This document shows, in pieces, positions 8,053-16,602 of a stretch of 64,000 nt of DNA. A program made the translations under genes and the position numbers. The notes under the pieces were generated by a model that worked only from the letters and a program-made list of their open reading frames with translations, was not told the origin of the DNA and searched no databases. Numbering within the stretch: position 1 is the stretch's first letter; every line of letters begins with the position of its first letter. This stretch comes from Streptomyces xanthochromogenes (lineage in GTDB: Bacteria; Actinomycetota; Actinomycetes; Streptomycetales; Streptomycetaceae), in NCBI RefSeq assembly GCF_014650455.1, contig NZ_BMUZ01000006.1, positions 62,001 to 126,000 on the forward strand, read 5' to 3'.

Positions 8053-9603
8053 TCAGCGGTTGGCGACCGCCTGTTTCACCAGGGTCCGGCCGAAGTCCCA
8101 CATCAGCCCGCCGCCGCCGTGCGCGTCGTCCATGACGGCGGTGAAGGCCGCCACGAAGCGGTCCACCTCGCGTTCCGTGATGGTCAGCGGCGGAATCAGC
8201 TTGATGACTTCGAGATGGTCGCCGGAGACCTGGGTGAGGATCCGGTGCTTCTGGAGCAGCGGCACGACGACCATCTGCGCGAACAGTCCCTTGCGGGCCG
8301 CCTGGAGCATCGTCCAGCGGCTGCGCAGCTTGAGCGAGGACGGCCGGCCGAACTCGATGCCGATCATGAGTCCTCGCCCGCGTACGTCCGCGAGGAGCTC
8401 GTAGCGGTCGATCAGGGCGGCGAGCCGGGTGCGCAGCAGATCGCCCGTGGCGCGTGCGTTGGCGACGACACCCTCGTCCTCCATGACCGAGAGCACCGCG
8501 AGCCCGGCCGCCATCGCCTGGGCGTTGGAGCCGAAGCTCGCCGAGTGGACCAGGACGCGGTCCATCGACGAGTAGACCTTCTTGAAGATCCACTCCTTGC
8601 CGAGGGTCGCACCGACCGGCACATAGCCACCGGAGAGCGCTTTCGCGACGCACACCAGGTCCGGCTCCACACCCTCGTCGTGCTGGTAGGCGTAGAAGTC
8701 ACCGGTACGGCCCAGGCCGGTCTGCACCTCGTCGGCGATGAGCAGCGCCTTGTGCCGGTGGAGGAGCTCCTGGGCCGCGCGCAGATAACCGGGCGGCGAC
8801 TCGTGCACGCCCTTGCCCTGGATCGGCTCGACGATGAGGGCCGCGACGTCGCCGCGCTTCAACTCCCTTTCCAGTGCGGCCAGATCACCGAGCGGCAGCG
8901 CGGTGTCGGGCAGCAGCGGGGCGAAGCCGTCGCGGAAGCCGGACTCGCCGTTGACCGAAAGCGAGCCGGTCGTCAGGCCGTGGAAGGCGTGCGAGCAGTA
9001 CAGGACGCGGGGCTTCCCGGTGGCGTAGCGGGCGAACTTGAGAGCGGTCTCCACCGCCTCGGTACCGCTGTTGCCGAAGAACACCCGGTCCAGATGCGGG
9101 CTGTGCGCGAGCAGCTTCTCGGCGAGCAGGCCGGGCAGCGGCTGGCAGTCGAAGCGGGTCAGGTCCGCGAGCGAGGCGTCCAGCACGTCGTGCAGGGCCT
9201 TGCGCACGACGGGGTGGTGCCGTCCGAGCCCCATCACCCCGAACCCCGCGAGCATGTCGAGGTAGTCGTTGCCCTCGGAGTCCCAGAAGTACGCGCCCTC
9301 GGCCCGCTCGTAGACCCGGTCGAAGCCGATGGTGTGCAGCATCCGGGGGAGCTGGTGGTTGAGGTGTTTGGCGTGCAGTTCGTAGCGCTCGGCCCCGCGC
9401 TCGGCGAGCAGCCGCGTCAGATCGAAGCCCTTGCCCCGCGGGGCACCGGAGCCACCCGCCGCGAAGCTCCCGTCCTGGGCGGCCTCGGCCCCGGGTGCTG
9501 CGGGGGCCGCGGCCCGGGAGGCCTCGGCGCAAGGTGTCGCGAAGCTCTCCCGGGGGGCTTCGGTGTCGGGTGTCGGGCCGGTCGTCGGCTCGCCGTCGGT
9601 CAT
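8053..9603 (-). CDS. hpnO: Class III aminotransferase of hopanoid synthesis (HpnO-like)
   Basis: A 516-residue PLP enzyme of the ornithine/acetylornithine aminotransferase family. Context points to the step that puts the terminal amino group on ribosylhopane to give aminobacteriohopanetriol. Motifs: NSGTEAVETALK (PLP phosphate site), IADEVQTGLGRTG, and the Schiff-base Lys in VAKALSGGYVPVGA. An Ala/Pro-rich extension of about 60 residues precedes the conserved core and is unlikely to be structured. ATG 9603 overlaps the dxs stop as ATGA, so the two are translationally coupled. A general ornithine or acetylornithine aminotransferase is the alternative, but the hopanoid neighbours make this less likely. 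Confidence 0.85.
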   Translation of the reverse strand: MTDGEPTTGPTPDTEAPRESFATPCAEASRAAAPAAPGAEAAQDGSFAAGGSGAPRGKGFDLTRLLAERGAERYELHAKHLNHQLPRMLHTIGFDRVYERAEGAYFWDSEGNDYLDMLAGFGVMGLGRHHPVVRKALHDVLDASLADLTRFDCQPLPGLLAEKLLAHSPHLDRVFFGNSGTEAVETALKFARYATGKPRVLYCSHAFHGLTTGSLSVNGESGFRDGFAPLLPDTALPLGDLAALERELKRGDVAALIVEPIQGKGVHESPPGYLRAAQELLHRHKALLIADEVQTGLGRTGDFYAYQHDEGVEPDLVCVAKALSGGYVPVGATLGKEWIFKKVYSSMDRVLVHSASFGSNAQAMAAGLAVLSVMEDEGVVANARATGDLLRTRLAALIDRYELLADVRGRGLMIGIEFGRPSSLKLRSRWTMLQAARKGLFAQMVVVPLLQKHRILTQVSGDHLEVIKLIPPLTITEREVDRFVAAFTAVMDDAHGGGGLMWDFGRTLVKQAVANR

Positions 9604-11507
9604 GCGTCGTTCTCCTTCCCGGCCGCCGCGGCGGCTTCCTCCGTGGCCGCCAGCGCGGCGCCGATCCGTCCCGCGATCTCCACCGGGGTGAGCCCGATGT
9701 CGGCCAGTACCTCGCCGCGTCCGGCGTGCGCGAGGAACTGTTCGGGGATGCCGAAGCCGCGCAGCGGCACATCGACCCCGGAGTCGCGCAGGGCCTGCCC
9801 GACGGCCCAACCCACGCCCCCCGTACGGACGTTGTCCTCCACCACGGCGACCAGGCGGTGCCGCGCGGCGAGCGGCGGGAGCTGTTCGTCGACGGGTTTG
9901 ACCCAGCGCGGGTCGACCACCGTGCAGGAGATGCCGCGCCCGGCGAGCAGCTCGGCCGCCTGAAGGCAGACGGGCGCGAGGACGCCGACCGCCACGAGCA
10001 GCACGTCGGCGTCCTCGTCCCGGCGCAGCACGTCCAGGCCGCCGAGCCGGGCGAGCGCCGGGACGTCGGGCCCGACGGACTCCTTGGGGAAGCGCACCAC
10101 CGTCGGCGCGTCGGCCACGTCCACGGCCTCGCGCAGCTGGGCCCGCAACTGGGCCGCGTCGCGCGGTGCGGCGATCCTGAGGCCCGGCACGACCTGGAGC
10201 ACCGACAGGTCCCACATGCCGTTGTGGGACGGCCCGTCGACGCCGGTCACCCCGGCCCGGTCGAGCACGAAGGTCACCCCGCACCTGTGCAGGGCCACGT
10301 CCATCAGAACCTGGTCGAAGGCGCGGTTGAGGAACGTCGCGTACACCGCGACGACGGGGTGCAGACCGCCGGTGGCGAGCCCGGCCGCCGAGACCGCCGC
10401 GTGCTGCTCCGCGATGCCGACGTCCCAGACCCGTTCGGGGAAGAGCTCGGCGAACCTGGTCAGGCCGGTGGGGTGCAGCATGGCGGCGGTGAGGGCCACG
10501 ATGTCCGGCCGCTCGGCGCCGAGCCGGGCCAGCTCATCGCCGAACACCGCTGTCCAGGAAGGGCCGTTGGAGGGTGTGAGCGGTACGCACGTGAGCGGGT
10601 CCATGGCGCCGACCGTGTGGAAGCGGTCGGCCTCGTCGTCGAGGGCGGGCTGATAGCCGCGGCCCTTCTCGGTGAGGCAGTGCACGAGTACCGGTCCGTG
10701 GAAGCGCTTGGCCCGCCGCAGCGCGGACTCGACGGCCTCCGTGTCGTGCCCGTCGACCGGGCCGACGTACTTCAGACCCAGGTCCTCGAACATGCCCTGC
10801 GGGGCGAAGGCGTCCTTGAAGCCTTTCTTCGCACCGTGCAGCGACTCGTACAGGGGCTGCCCGACGACGGGCGTGTTCTGCAGCACGTCCTTGCCCCAGG
10901 CCAGGACCCGCTCGTAGCCGTCGGTGGTGCGCAGGGTGGCGAGATGGCCGGCGAGGCCGCCGATGGTGGGCCCGTAGGAGCGCTCGTTGTCGTTGACGAC
11001 GATGATCAGCGGACGGTCCCGGGCGGCGGCGATGTTGTTCAGCGCCTCCCAGGCCATGCCGCCGGTGAGCGCGCCGTCACCGATGACGGCGACGACGTGG
11101 CCGTCCCTGCCGAGCACTTCGTTCGCCTTGGCGAGGCCGTCGGCCCAGCCGAGGACCGTCGAGGCGTGGCTGTTCTCGATGACGTCGTGCTCGGACTCGG
11201 CGCGCGAGGGGTAGCCCGACAGGCCCCCCTTGGTACGCAGCTTCGAGAAGTCCTGGCGCCCGGTCAGCAGTTTGTGCACGTAGCTCTGGTGCCCGGTGTC
11301 CCACAGGATGCGGTCGACGGGTGACTCGAAGGCCCGGTGCAGAGCGATGGAGAGCTCGACCACCCCCAGGTTGGGTCCGAGGTGACCGCCGGTGCGGGCC
11401 ACCGCGGGGATCAGGAACTCCCGTATTTCCTGGGCGAGTTCACCGAGTTCCGCCTGATCAAGTGCTTGCAGGTCTTGCGGCCCCCGGATGTTCTCCAAGA
11501 TCGTCAC
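9600..11507 (-). CDS. dxs: 1-deoxy-D-xylulose-5-phosphate synthase
   Basis: A 635-residue thiamine-diphosphate enzyme that condenses pyruvate and glyceraldehyde 3-phosphate, the first step of the MEP pathway to isoprenoid precursors. The ThDP/Mg site is visible as GDGALTGGMAWEALNN from residue 143. The transketolase central domain has DRAGVTGVDGPSHNG, typical of DXS. The start is GTG 11507 (MTILENIRGP), because everything upstream in frame is low-complexity and a GTGGGGG site precedes it. It sits in the hopanoid cluster and probably supplies precursor for C30 triterpenes. The strong hairpin at 11681-11713 suggests it has its own promoter in 11508-11680. The ispG gene that I remember in this position in other Streptomyces is absent. 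Confidence 0.95.
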   Translation of the reverse strand: MTILENIRGPQDLQALDQAELGELAQEIREFLIPAVARTGGHLGPNLGVVELSIALHRAFESPVDRILWDTGHQSYVHKLLTGRQDFSKLRTKGGLSGYPSRAESEHDVIENSHASTVLGWADGLAKANEVLGRDGHVVAVIGDGALTGGMAWEALNNIAAARDRPLIIVVNDNERSYGPTIGGLAGHLATLRTTDGYERVLAWGKDVLQNTPVVGQPLYESLHGAKKGFKDAFAPQGMFEDLGLKYVGPVDGHDTEAVESALRRAKRFHGPVLVHCLTEKGRGYQPALDDEADRFHTVGAMDPLTCVPLTPSNGPSWTAVFGDELARLGAERPDIVALTAAMLHPTGLTRFAELFPERVWDVGIAEQHAAVSAAGLATGGLHPVVAVYATFLNRAFDQVLMDVALHRCGVTFVLDRAGVTGVDGPSHNGMWDLSVLQVVPGLRIAAPRDAAQLRAQLREAVDVADAPTVVRFPKESVGPDVPALARLGGLDVLRRDEDADVLLVAVGVLAPVCLQAAELLAGRGISCTVVDPRWVKPVDEQLPPLAARHRLVAVVEDNVRTGGVGWAVGQALRDSGVDVPLRGFGIPEQFLAHAGRGEVLADIGLTPVEIAGRIGAALAATEEAAAAAGKENDA

Positions 11508-11680
11508 GTTCGGGCCCCCACTTTCTGATGCTGTTCGGCTCACGATCGGCCTCGGGCCCGGCTCCCGTCGGCCGCACCGGGACGGGAACGGGCGCGTCCC
11601 CACGGGCCGCGGCCGGCCCGGACCGGCCGGGGCGAGTCGCGCGACGCGGTGCACGCGCGGCGGCCGGGCCGGCGGTGCGG

Positions 11681-11713
11681 TGAGCCCCGGGGAGGCCGGC
11701 TCCCCGGGGCTCA
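11681..11713 (-). terminator. Strong hairpin between hpnH and dxs
   Basis: TGAGCCCCGGGGAG (11681-11694) pairs perfectly with CTCCCCGGGGCTCA (11700-11713) around a 5-base loop. It lies 5 bases past the hpnH stop on the transcribed strand, so it probably ends or attenuates the hpnC-hpnH transcript. There is no U-tract, as is usual in Streptomyces. Confidence 0.7.
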
Positions 11714-11718
11714 TCGCC

Positions 11719-12741
11719 TCACCCGCGGTTGCCCTGGACGGTCTCGCGGACCGCCCGGAGCGACTCCTTGAGCGACCCCATGGTCGCGAGTACGGCGGTC
11801 GGCTCGTAGCCGCAGTGCGCCATGCAGTTCGCGCACCGCTCGTCGCGACCGCGTCCGTACTTGCTCCAGTCGGTCTCCTCGACCAGCTCCCGGTACGTCG
11901 GCACGTACCCGTCGCTCATCAGGTAGCAGGGTCGCTGCCAGCCGAAGAGCGAGTAGTTGGGGATCGCCCACGCCGTGCACGGGAAGTCGGCCTTGCCCTC
12001 CAGGAAGTCCAGGAAGAGCGGCGAGTGGTTGAGCCGCCAGCGGGCCCGGTTGCCGCCGGAGAACGCCTTCTTGAAGAGCTCCCGCGTCTGCTCGACACCC
12101 AGGAAGTGCTCCTGGTCGGGTGCCTTCTCGTAGGCGTACGCGGGCGAGATCATCATCTCGTCGACCTTGAGGTCGTCGTTGAGGAAGTTGAGCACCTCGA
12201 TGATGGTCTGCGGGGTGTCGGTGTTGAAGAAGGTCGAGTTGGTGGTGACCCGGAAGCCCTGTCGCTTGGCCTCCTTGATCGCCTCCACCGCCTCGTCGAA
12301 CACACCCTCCTTCGCGACCGACTCGTCGTGCCGCTCGCGCAGCCCGTCGATGTGCACGGCGAAGGCGAAGTACGGCGACGGTGTGAACTTCTCCAGCTTC
12401 TTGCGCATCAGGAGCGCGTTGGTGCACAGGAAGACGTATTTGCGCTTGGCCACCAACTGGCGCACGATCTCGTCGATCTGAGGGTGCATCAGGGGTTCGC
12501 CGCCCGCGATGGAGACCATCGGCGCGCCGGACTCCAGAACCGCTCCGACGGCCTGGGCCACCGGCATGCGCTGCTTCAGGATTCCGGCCGGATGCTGAAT
12601 CTTTCCGCAGCCCTCGCATTTCAGGTTGCAGGCGAAGAGCGGTTCCAGCTCGACGATCAGCGGGAACTTCTCACGCTTGCGCAGCTTCTGTTCAAAGAGA
12701 TAGGTCCCGACCCTGATGGACTGGCGAAGCGGCATGGCCAT
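11719..12741 (-). CDS. hpnH: Adenosyl-hopene transferase, radical SAM enzyme HpnH
   Basis: A 340-residue radical SAM enzyme that joins the 5'-deoxyadenosyl radical to hopene to give adenosylhopane, the first step of hopanoid side-chain extension. The Fe4S4 cluster motif CNLKCEGC supplies Cys38, Cys42 and Cys45 (CX3CX2C), and GGEP near residue 87 is the SAM-binding motif. The C-terminal part has more cysteines (ERCANCMAHCGYEP around 300), as in HpnH/SPASM-like tails. ATG 12741 is chosen over the earlier in-frame ATG because AGGAGG lies 8 bases upstream. It starts 5 bases after the hpnG stop, so the two are co-transcribed. Confidence 0.95.
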   Translation of the reverse strand: MAMPLRQSIRVGTYLFEQKLRKREKFPLIVELEPLFACNLKCEGCGKIQHPAGILKQRMPVAQAVGAVLESGAPMVSIAGGEPLMHPQIDEIVRQLVAKRKYVFLCTNALLMRKKLEKFTPSPYFAFAVHIDGLRERHDESVAKEGVFDEAVEAIKEAKRQGFRVTTNSTFFNTDTPQTIIEVLNFLNDDLKVDEMMISPAYAYEKAPDQEHFLGVEQTRELFKKAFSGGNRARWRLNHSPLFLDFLEGKADFPCTAWAIPNYSLFGWQRPCYLMSDGYVPTYRELVEETDWSKYGRGRDERCANCMAHCGYEPTAVLATMGSLKESLRAVRETVQGNRG

Positions 12742-12746
12742 CTGGC

Positions 12747-13391
12747 TCACCTCCTGGGGAGCAGCAAAGAACGGTGCCATTCAAAGAAAGCGGGAAGGAC
12801 GGCACGAAGAACGCGGAAGGCTGATATTCCACCGCGCACCGTGCCAATCCGGACGAGTTCATGTTCTGGAGCGTCCACGACCACCCGTACGGCCGCAACC
12901 GGGCGCGATCCGGCCTGCCGGGCGGCCCGCAGCGTGGCGGCGGACTCCATGTCCACCGCGATCGCCCCGGTCGCCCTGAGACCGGCCCGTTCGGGGCCGC
13001 GTACGACGTGGTCCGACCCGGTGAGCGGGCCGGTGTGGACGGTACGGCCCGGCAGCGCTTCGGCGAGTGCCTTGGCGAGCACCTCGGTGCCGGTGCACAC
13101 CGTGACGCCGTCCGGGCCGCGGGTTTCCTCGGCGACGACCAGGTCCCCGGGATGCATCCCGGGGACGAGGCCGGCGCAGAAGCCTGAGGCGATGACCGCC
13201 GCGTCGCGCATCCCGGCCGCGCCGAGCGTGCGGGTCATCGCGCGTTCGGCGGCCGCGGGACCCATGCCGCTGCGCAGCACGGTGACCGGGCCCGCCGCGC
13301 CGCCGTGGGCGCCGCGCAGCGCGAGCCGCTCGATGGTGAGCGCACAGGCGATCACCAGCGGCACGGGCGGCGGGCCCTGGGGGGTGTCCAT
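12747..13391 (-). CDS. hpnG: Adenosylhopane nucleosidase (HpnG-like phosphorylase family)
   Basis: A 214-residue member of the PNP/UDP nucleoside phosphorylase superfamily. In hopanoid loci it removes adenine from adenosylhopane to give ribosylhopane. Visible features are the N-terminal strand VPLVIACALTIE, the glycine-rich RSGMGPAAAERA, ASGFCAGLVPGMHPGDLVVA and the ribose-binding AVDMESAA near residue 160, all typical of the fold. Its ATG overlaps the squalene-hopene cyclase stop by one base (TGATG), and hpnH follows after 5 bases. A generic nucleosidase is possible by sequence alone; its position between cyclase and hpnH decides the call. Confidence 0.9.
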   Translation of the reverse strand: MDTPQGPPPVPLVIACALTIERLALRGAHGGAAGPVTVLRSGMGPAAAERAMTRTLGAAGMRDAAVIASGFCAGLVPGMHPGDLVVAEETRGPDGVTVCTGTEVLAKALAEALPGRTVHTGPLTGSDHVVRGPERAGLRATGAIAVDMESAATLRAARQAGSRPVAAVRVVVDAPEHELVRIGTVRGGISAFRVLRAVLPAFFEWHRSLLLPRR

Positions 13392-15385
13392 CAGCTCCCC
13401 TTGGCGGCGTTGGGGGAGAACGGTTCTCCATGGACGTACCGGCCGAGCGCGGTCAGCGGGAAGACCTGCCGGTAGAGGTGGTAGTTGATCGAGAAGTCCC
13501 AGGGGAATCCGGTGCCCGTGAAGTACGGCTCGTCCCAGGAACCGTCGGCGCGCTGGTTCTCGGCGAGCCAGGCGACGCCGCGCTCGGCGGCCCTGCCGTC
13601 CCGCTCCCCCGCCGCGAGCAGCGCGAGCAGCGCCCAGGCCGTCTGCGAGGCGGTGGAGGGTCCCCGGCCCATCCATTCGGTCTCGCCGTAGGAGCGCAGG
13701 TCCTCGCCCCAACCGCCGTCGTCGTTCTGCACGGACTCCAGCCAGCCGACCGCCCGGCGGATCGCGGGGTGCGCGGCGGGGATGCCGGCGGCGACCAGGG
13801 CGGGCACCACCGACCCCGTTCCGTATACGTAGTTGACGCCCCAGCGGCCGAACCAGGCCCCGTTGGCCTCCTGTTCGGCCAGCAGCCACTCGATGCCGCG
13901 CCGGGTGCGCGGGTCGTGCGACTTGCCCTCGTAGGCGAGCATCTCCACCACGTGTGCGGTGACGTCGGCCGAGGGAGGGTCGATGACCTCGCCGAAGTCG
14001 CAGAACGGCAGCCGGTTGGGGAAGGCGCTGGTGTTGTCGGCGTCGAACGCGCCCCAGGCCCCGTTCTTCGACTGCATCCCGAGGTTCCAGCGCACCCCGC
14101 GGGCGATGGCCGCCTCGACCTTCTCCTGCTGGGGGTGCTTGACGCGGCGCAGCGCGAGGATGACCTCGGCGGTGTCGTCGATGTCGGGGTAGTTGTCGTT
14201 GTGGAACTCGAACGCCCAGCCCCCCGGCTCCAGTTGGGGGCGGCGCACGGCCCAGTCGCCCGGGCGCGTGATCTCCTCCTCCAGCATCCAGTCGGCCGCC
14301 TTGACGAGGGCGGGGTGGTCGCCGGGCACGCCCGCGTCGGCGAGTGCGATGGCGGCGAGGCAGGTGTCCCAGACCGGGGACTGGCAGGCCTCGATCATCC
14401 GGGCGCCGTCCTCGCGCCACACCGCGAACCGGTCCAGGGACTCCAACCCGGCCCGCATGACCGGGTGTTGGAGGTCGTAGCCGAGCAGATGCAGGGCGAT
14501 CACCGAGTACACGGCGGGAGGCTGGATGCCGCCCCAGCAGCCGTCGTTCTCCTGGCGTTCCACGATCCAGCGGGCGGCGCTGCGCATCGCGGCCCGCCGC
14601 AGCGCGCGGGGGGCCACCTTGTGGTAGGCGTGCAGCACCTTGTCGAGCCGCTGGAACGCGCCGTCCCAACTAGCCACCGGGGCAAGGGGTTTGGCCGGGC
14701 TGGGGCGCCGGGGGTCGGTGTGCAGCTCGTCGAGCGCGAAGGGCGCGGGGCGCACCGGCCGCTTCGCCGAGACGACCGTGAGCGGCACGATGGTCTGCCG
14801 GGCCCAGCAGCCGAAGTCGTAGATGTTGAGCGGTACCCACTTGGGCAGGAAGATCAGCTCGGGCGGCAGCTCGGGCAGGTCGTCCCACTTCCACCAGCCG
14901 AACAGGGCCAGCCAGATGCGGGTGAAGACCCGGCTCGCGGCGATGCCGCCCTTGGCTCTGATCCAGGCCGCGGCACGGGCCATGTGCGGGTCGTCGGGCA
15001 GGTCACCGGCCAGCCTGAGCGCGACGTACGCCTCGACGGTGGTGGAGAGTTCGCCGGGGCCGCCGTAGAAGGTGGCCCAGGTCCCGTCGTCGCGCTGCTC
15101 GCCCCGGATGAAGAGGGCGGCCGCCCGCAGCGTCTTCTCGTCCTGGATGCCGAGGAACTGACGCAGCAGCAGGTCCTCGGCGTCCATGGTGACGTTGGTC
15201 TCCAGGTCGCCCTTCCACCAGCCCTGGGCGTCCTGCCGCGCCAGCAGGTGCTCGACGCCCCGCTCGGCGGCCTGCCGGGCGGCTTCGAGTACCGCGTCCG
15301 CGCCGGGAGTGATCCCGGTTGTTGCACTGGCCGCGGCGGCCCGGGGCCGCGGGGCCCCGGTGCTTCCGTCGGTCGTCGCTGTCAT
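13391..15385 (-). CDS. shc: Squalene-hopene cyclase
   Basis: A 664-residue class II terpene cyclase that folds squalene into hopene/hopanol at the membrane. The catalytic DxDD motif is at residues 401-404 (PDIDDTA), and several QW repeats are visible, such as QDAQGWW, QRDDGTWATF, QENDGCWGG, QNDDGGWGE and QRADGSW. The length is normal for the family. A 35-residue Ala/Thr-rich N-terminal extension is not conserved. ATG 15385 has AAGGGGA upstream. It lies 107 bases after the polyprenyl synthase gene and is coupled to hpnG. Also called hpnF. Confidence 0.97.
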   Translation of the reverse strand: MTATTDGSTGAPRPRAAAASATTGITPGADAVLEAARQAAERGVEHLLARQDAQGWWKGDLETNVTMDAEDLLLRQFLGIQDEKTLRAAALFIRGEQRDDGTWATFYGGPGELSTTVEAYVALRLAGDLPDDPHMARAAAWIRAKGGIAASRVFTRIWLALFGWWKWDDLPELPPELIFLPKWVPLNIYDFGCWARQTIVPLTVVSAKRPVRPAPFALDELHTDPRRPSPAKPLAPVASWDGAFQRLDKVLHAYHKVAPRALRRAAMRSAARWIVERQENDGCWGGIQPPAVYSVIALHLLGYDLQHPVMRAGLESLDRFAVWREDGARMIEACQSPVWDTCLAAIALADAGVPGDHPALVKAADWMLEEEITRPGDWAVRRPQLEPGGWAFEFHNDNYPDIDDTAEVILALRRVKHPQQEKVEAAIARGVRWNLGMQSKNGAWGAFDADNTSAFPNRLPFCDFGEVIDPPSADVTAHVVEMLAYEGKSHDPRTRRGIEWLLAEQEANGAWFGRWGVNYVYGTGSVVPALVAAGIPAAHPAIRRAVGWLESVQNDDGGWGEDLRSYGETEWMGRGPSTASQTAWALLALLAAGERDGRAAERGVAWLAENQRADGSWDEPYFTGTGFPWDFSINYHLYRQVFPLTALGRYVHGEPFSPNAAKGS

Positions 15386-15492
15386 GGCTTCCCCTTCGTG
15401 CAGTAGCTACTTCTGCTGTGCTGGGGTCTCCGTCGGAGGCGGCCCGGTCTCCCGGGCCGTTCCGGCGACTGCGAGTCATATGCGAATAGTGA

Positions 15493-16602
15493 TCATCTCT
15501 TTCGGACGACGACGAAGTCCGCGAGCGCGGTGAGCTGTGCGCGGACCTTTTCCGGCATGTCGACGGCGTCGAGCGCCTGGATCGCGATGGTGTGCTGCCT
15601 GCGGGCCTCCTGCGAGGTCCACTCGCGGCCGCCGGCCTCCTCGATCAGGGCCGCGCGGGTGGCGAACTCGGCTTCGGAGAAGCTGTCGAAGTCATTGCTC
15701 TTGGCGTCGGCGGCGAGCAGTTCGCCGAGCCGGGTGGAGGCCGGGCCGCCCGCGGCGAGCGCGGCGACGACCGGCAGCGACTTCTTGCGCTGGCGCAGGT
15801 CGCTCCACGTCTGCTTGCCCGTGGCGTCCGGGTCGCCCCAGATGCCGAGCAGGTCGTCGACGGCCTGGAAGGCGAGACCGAGGTGGTAGCCGTACGCCTC
15901 CAGGGTGTCGGCCGTGCGGTCGTCGGCGCCGCCGAGGACGGCGCCGATGGAGACGGCGCAGGCGAGCAGCGCGCCCGTCTTGTTGCCCTCCATCTCCAGG
16001 CACTCCTCGACGGTGACCCGCTCGCGGTGCTCGTAGGAGATGTCCTGGGCCTGACCGTCGATCAACTTCCTTGTGGCGGTGGTGAGTCGGCGCGTCGCCC
16101 GACCCGCCTCGACCGTGCCGAGTTCGAGGAGGACCTCGTTGGCGAGGGCGAACAGGGCGTCGCCGACGAGGATCGCCTGGGCGGGGCCGTGGACCTTCCA
16201 GACCGTGTCGCGGTGGCGGCGCTGCTCGTCGCCGTCCATGAGGTCGTCGTGCAGGAGCGAGAAGTTGTGCACGAGCTCCACCGCGACCGCTCCCGGCACG
16301 CCGACCTCGGCGGCGGCGCCGGCCGCCTCCGCGGAGAGCAGGGCGAGGGCGGGCCGTACGGCCTTGCCGCCGTCACCGTCCGCCGGACGCCCCTCGGCGT
16401 CGATCCACCCGAAGTGGTAGGCGGCGACGGTGTCCATGGGAGCCGCGAGCCGGTCGACGGCCGCGCGCAGCTCCGGAGTCGACAGCGCGCGCCCCCGCTC
16501 CAGCAGGGCGGTGACGTCCACGGTGTCCACAGCCGGATTCGCCGAAGCCGAAGGCACAGTCGGCACAGTCTCTCCTCTTGTTCCAGTACTGCTAACAGTC
16601 AT
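15493..16602 (-). CDS. Polyprenyl diphosphate synthase (likely farnesyl diphosphate for squalene)
   Basis: A 369-residue trans-isoprenyl diphosphate synthase. The first Asp-rich motif is DDLMD at residues 119-123 and the second is FQAVDDLLGIWGD ending at 257, in which the third Asp of DDxxD is replaced by Gly. It most likely supplies farnesyl diphosphate to the HpnC/HpnD squalene route. Product chain length cannot be read reliably, and geranylgeranyl diphosphate is an alternative. The start ATG overlaps the hpnE stop as ATGA, so translation is coupled. The downstream neighbour is squalene-hopene cyclase. Confidence 0.9.
   Translation of the reverse strand: MTVSSTGTRGETVPTVPSASANPAVDTVDVTALLERGRALSTPELRAAVDRLAAPMDTVAAYHFGWIDAEGRPADGDGGKAVRPALALLSAEAAGAAAEVGVPGAVAVELVHNFSLLHDDLMDGDEQRRHRDTVWKVHGPAQAILVGDALFALANEVLLELGTVEAGRATRRLTTATRKLIDGQAQDISYEHRERVTVEECLEMEGNKTGALLACAVSIGAVLGGADDRTADTLEAYGYHLGLAFQAVDDLLGIWGDPDATGKQTWSDLRQRKKSLPVVAALAAGGPASTRLGELLAADAKSNDFDSFSEAEFATRAALIEEAGGREWTSQEARRQHTIAIQALDAVDMPEKVRAQLTALADFVVVRKR

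Noticed and set aside
11508..11718. A hidden ispG remnant between hpnH and dxs
   Set aside because: The gap is about 210 bases with no iron-sulphur or IspG motif in any frame.
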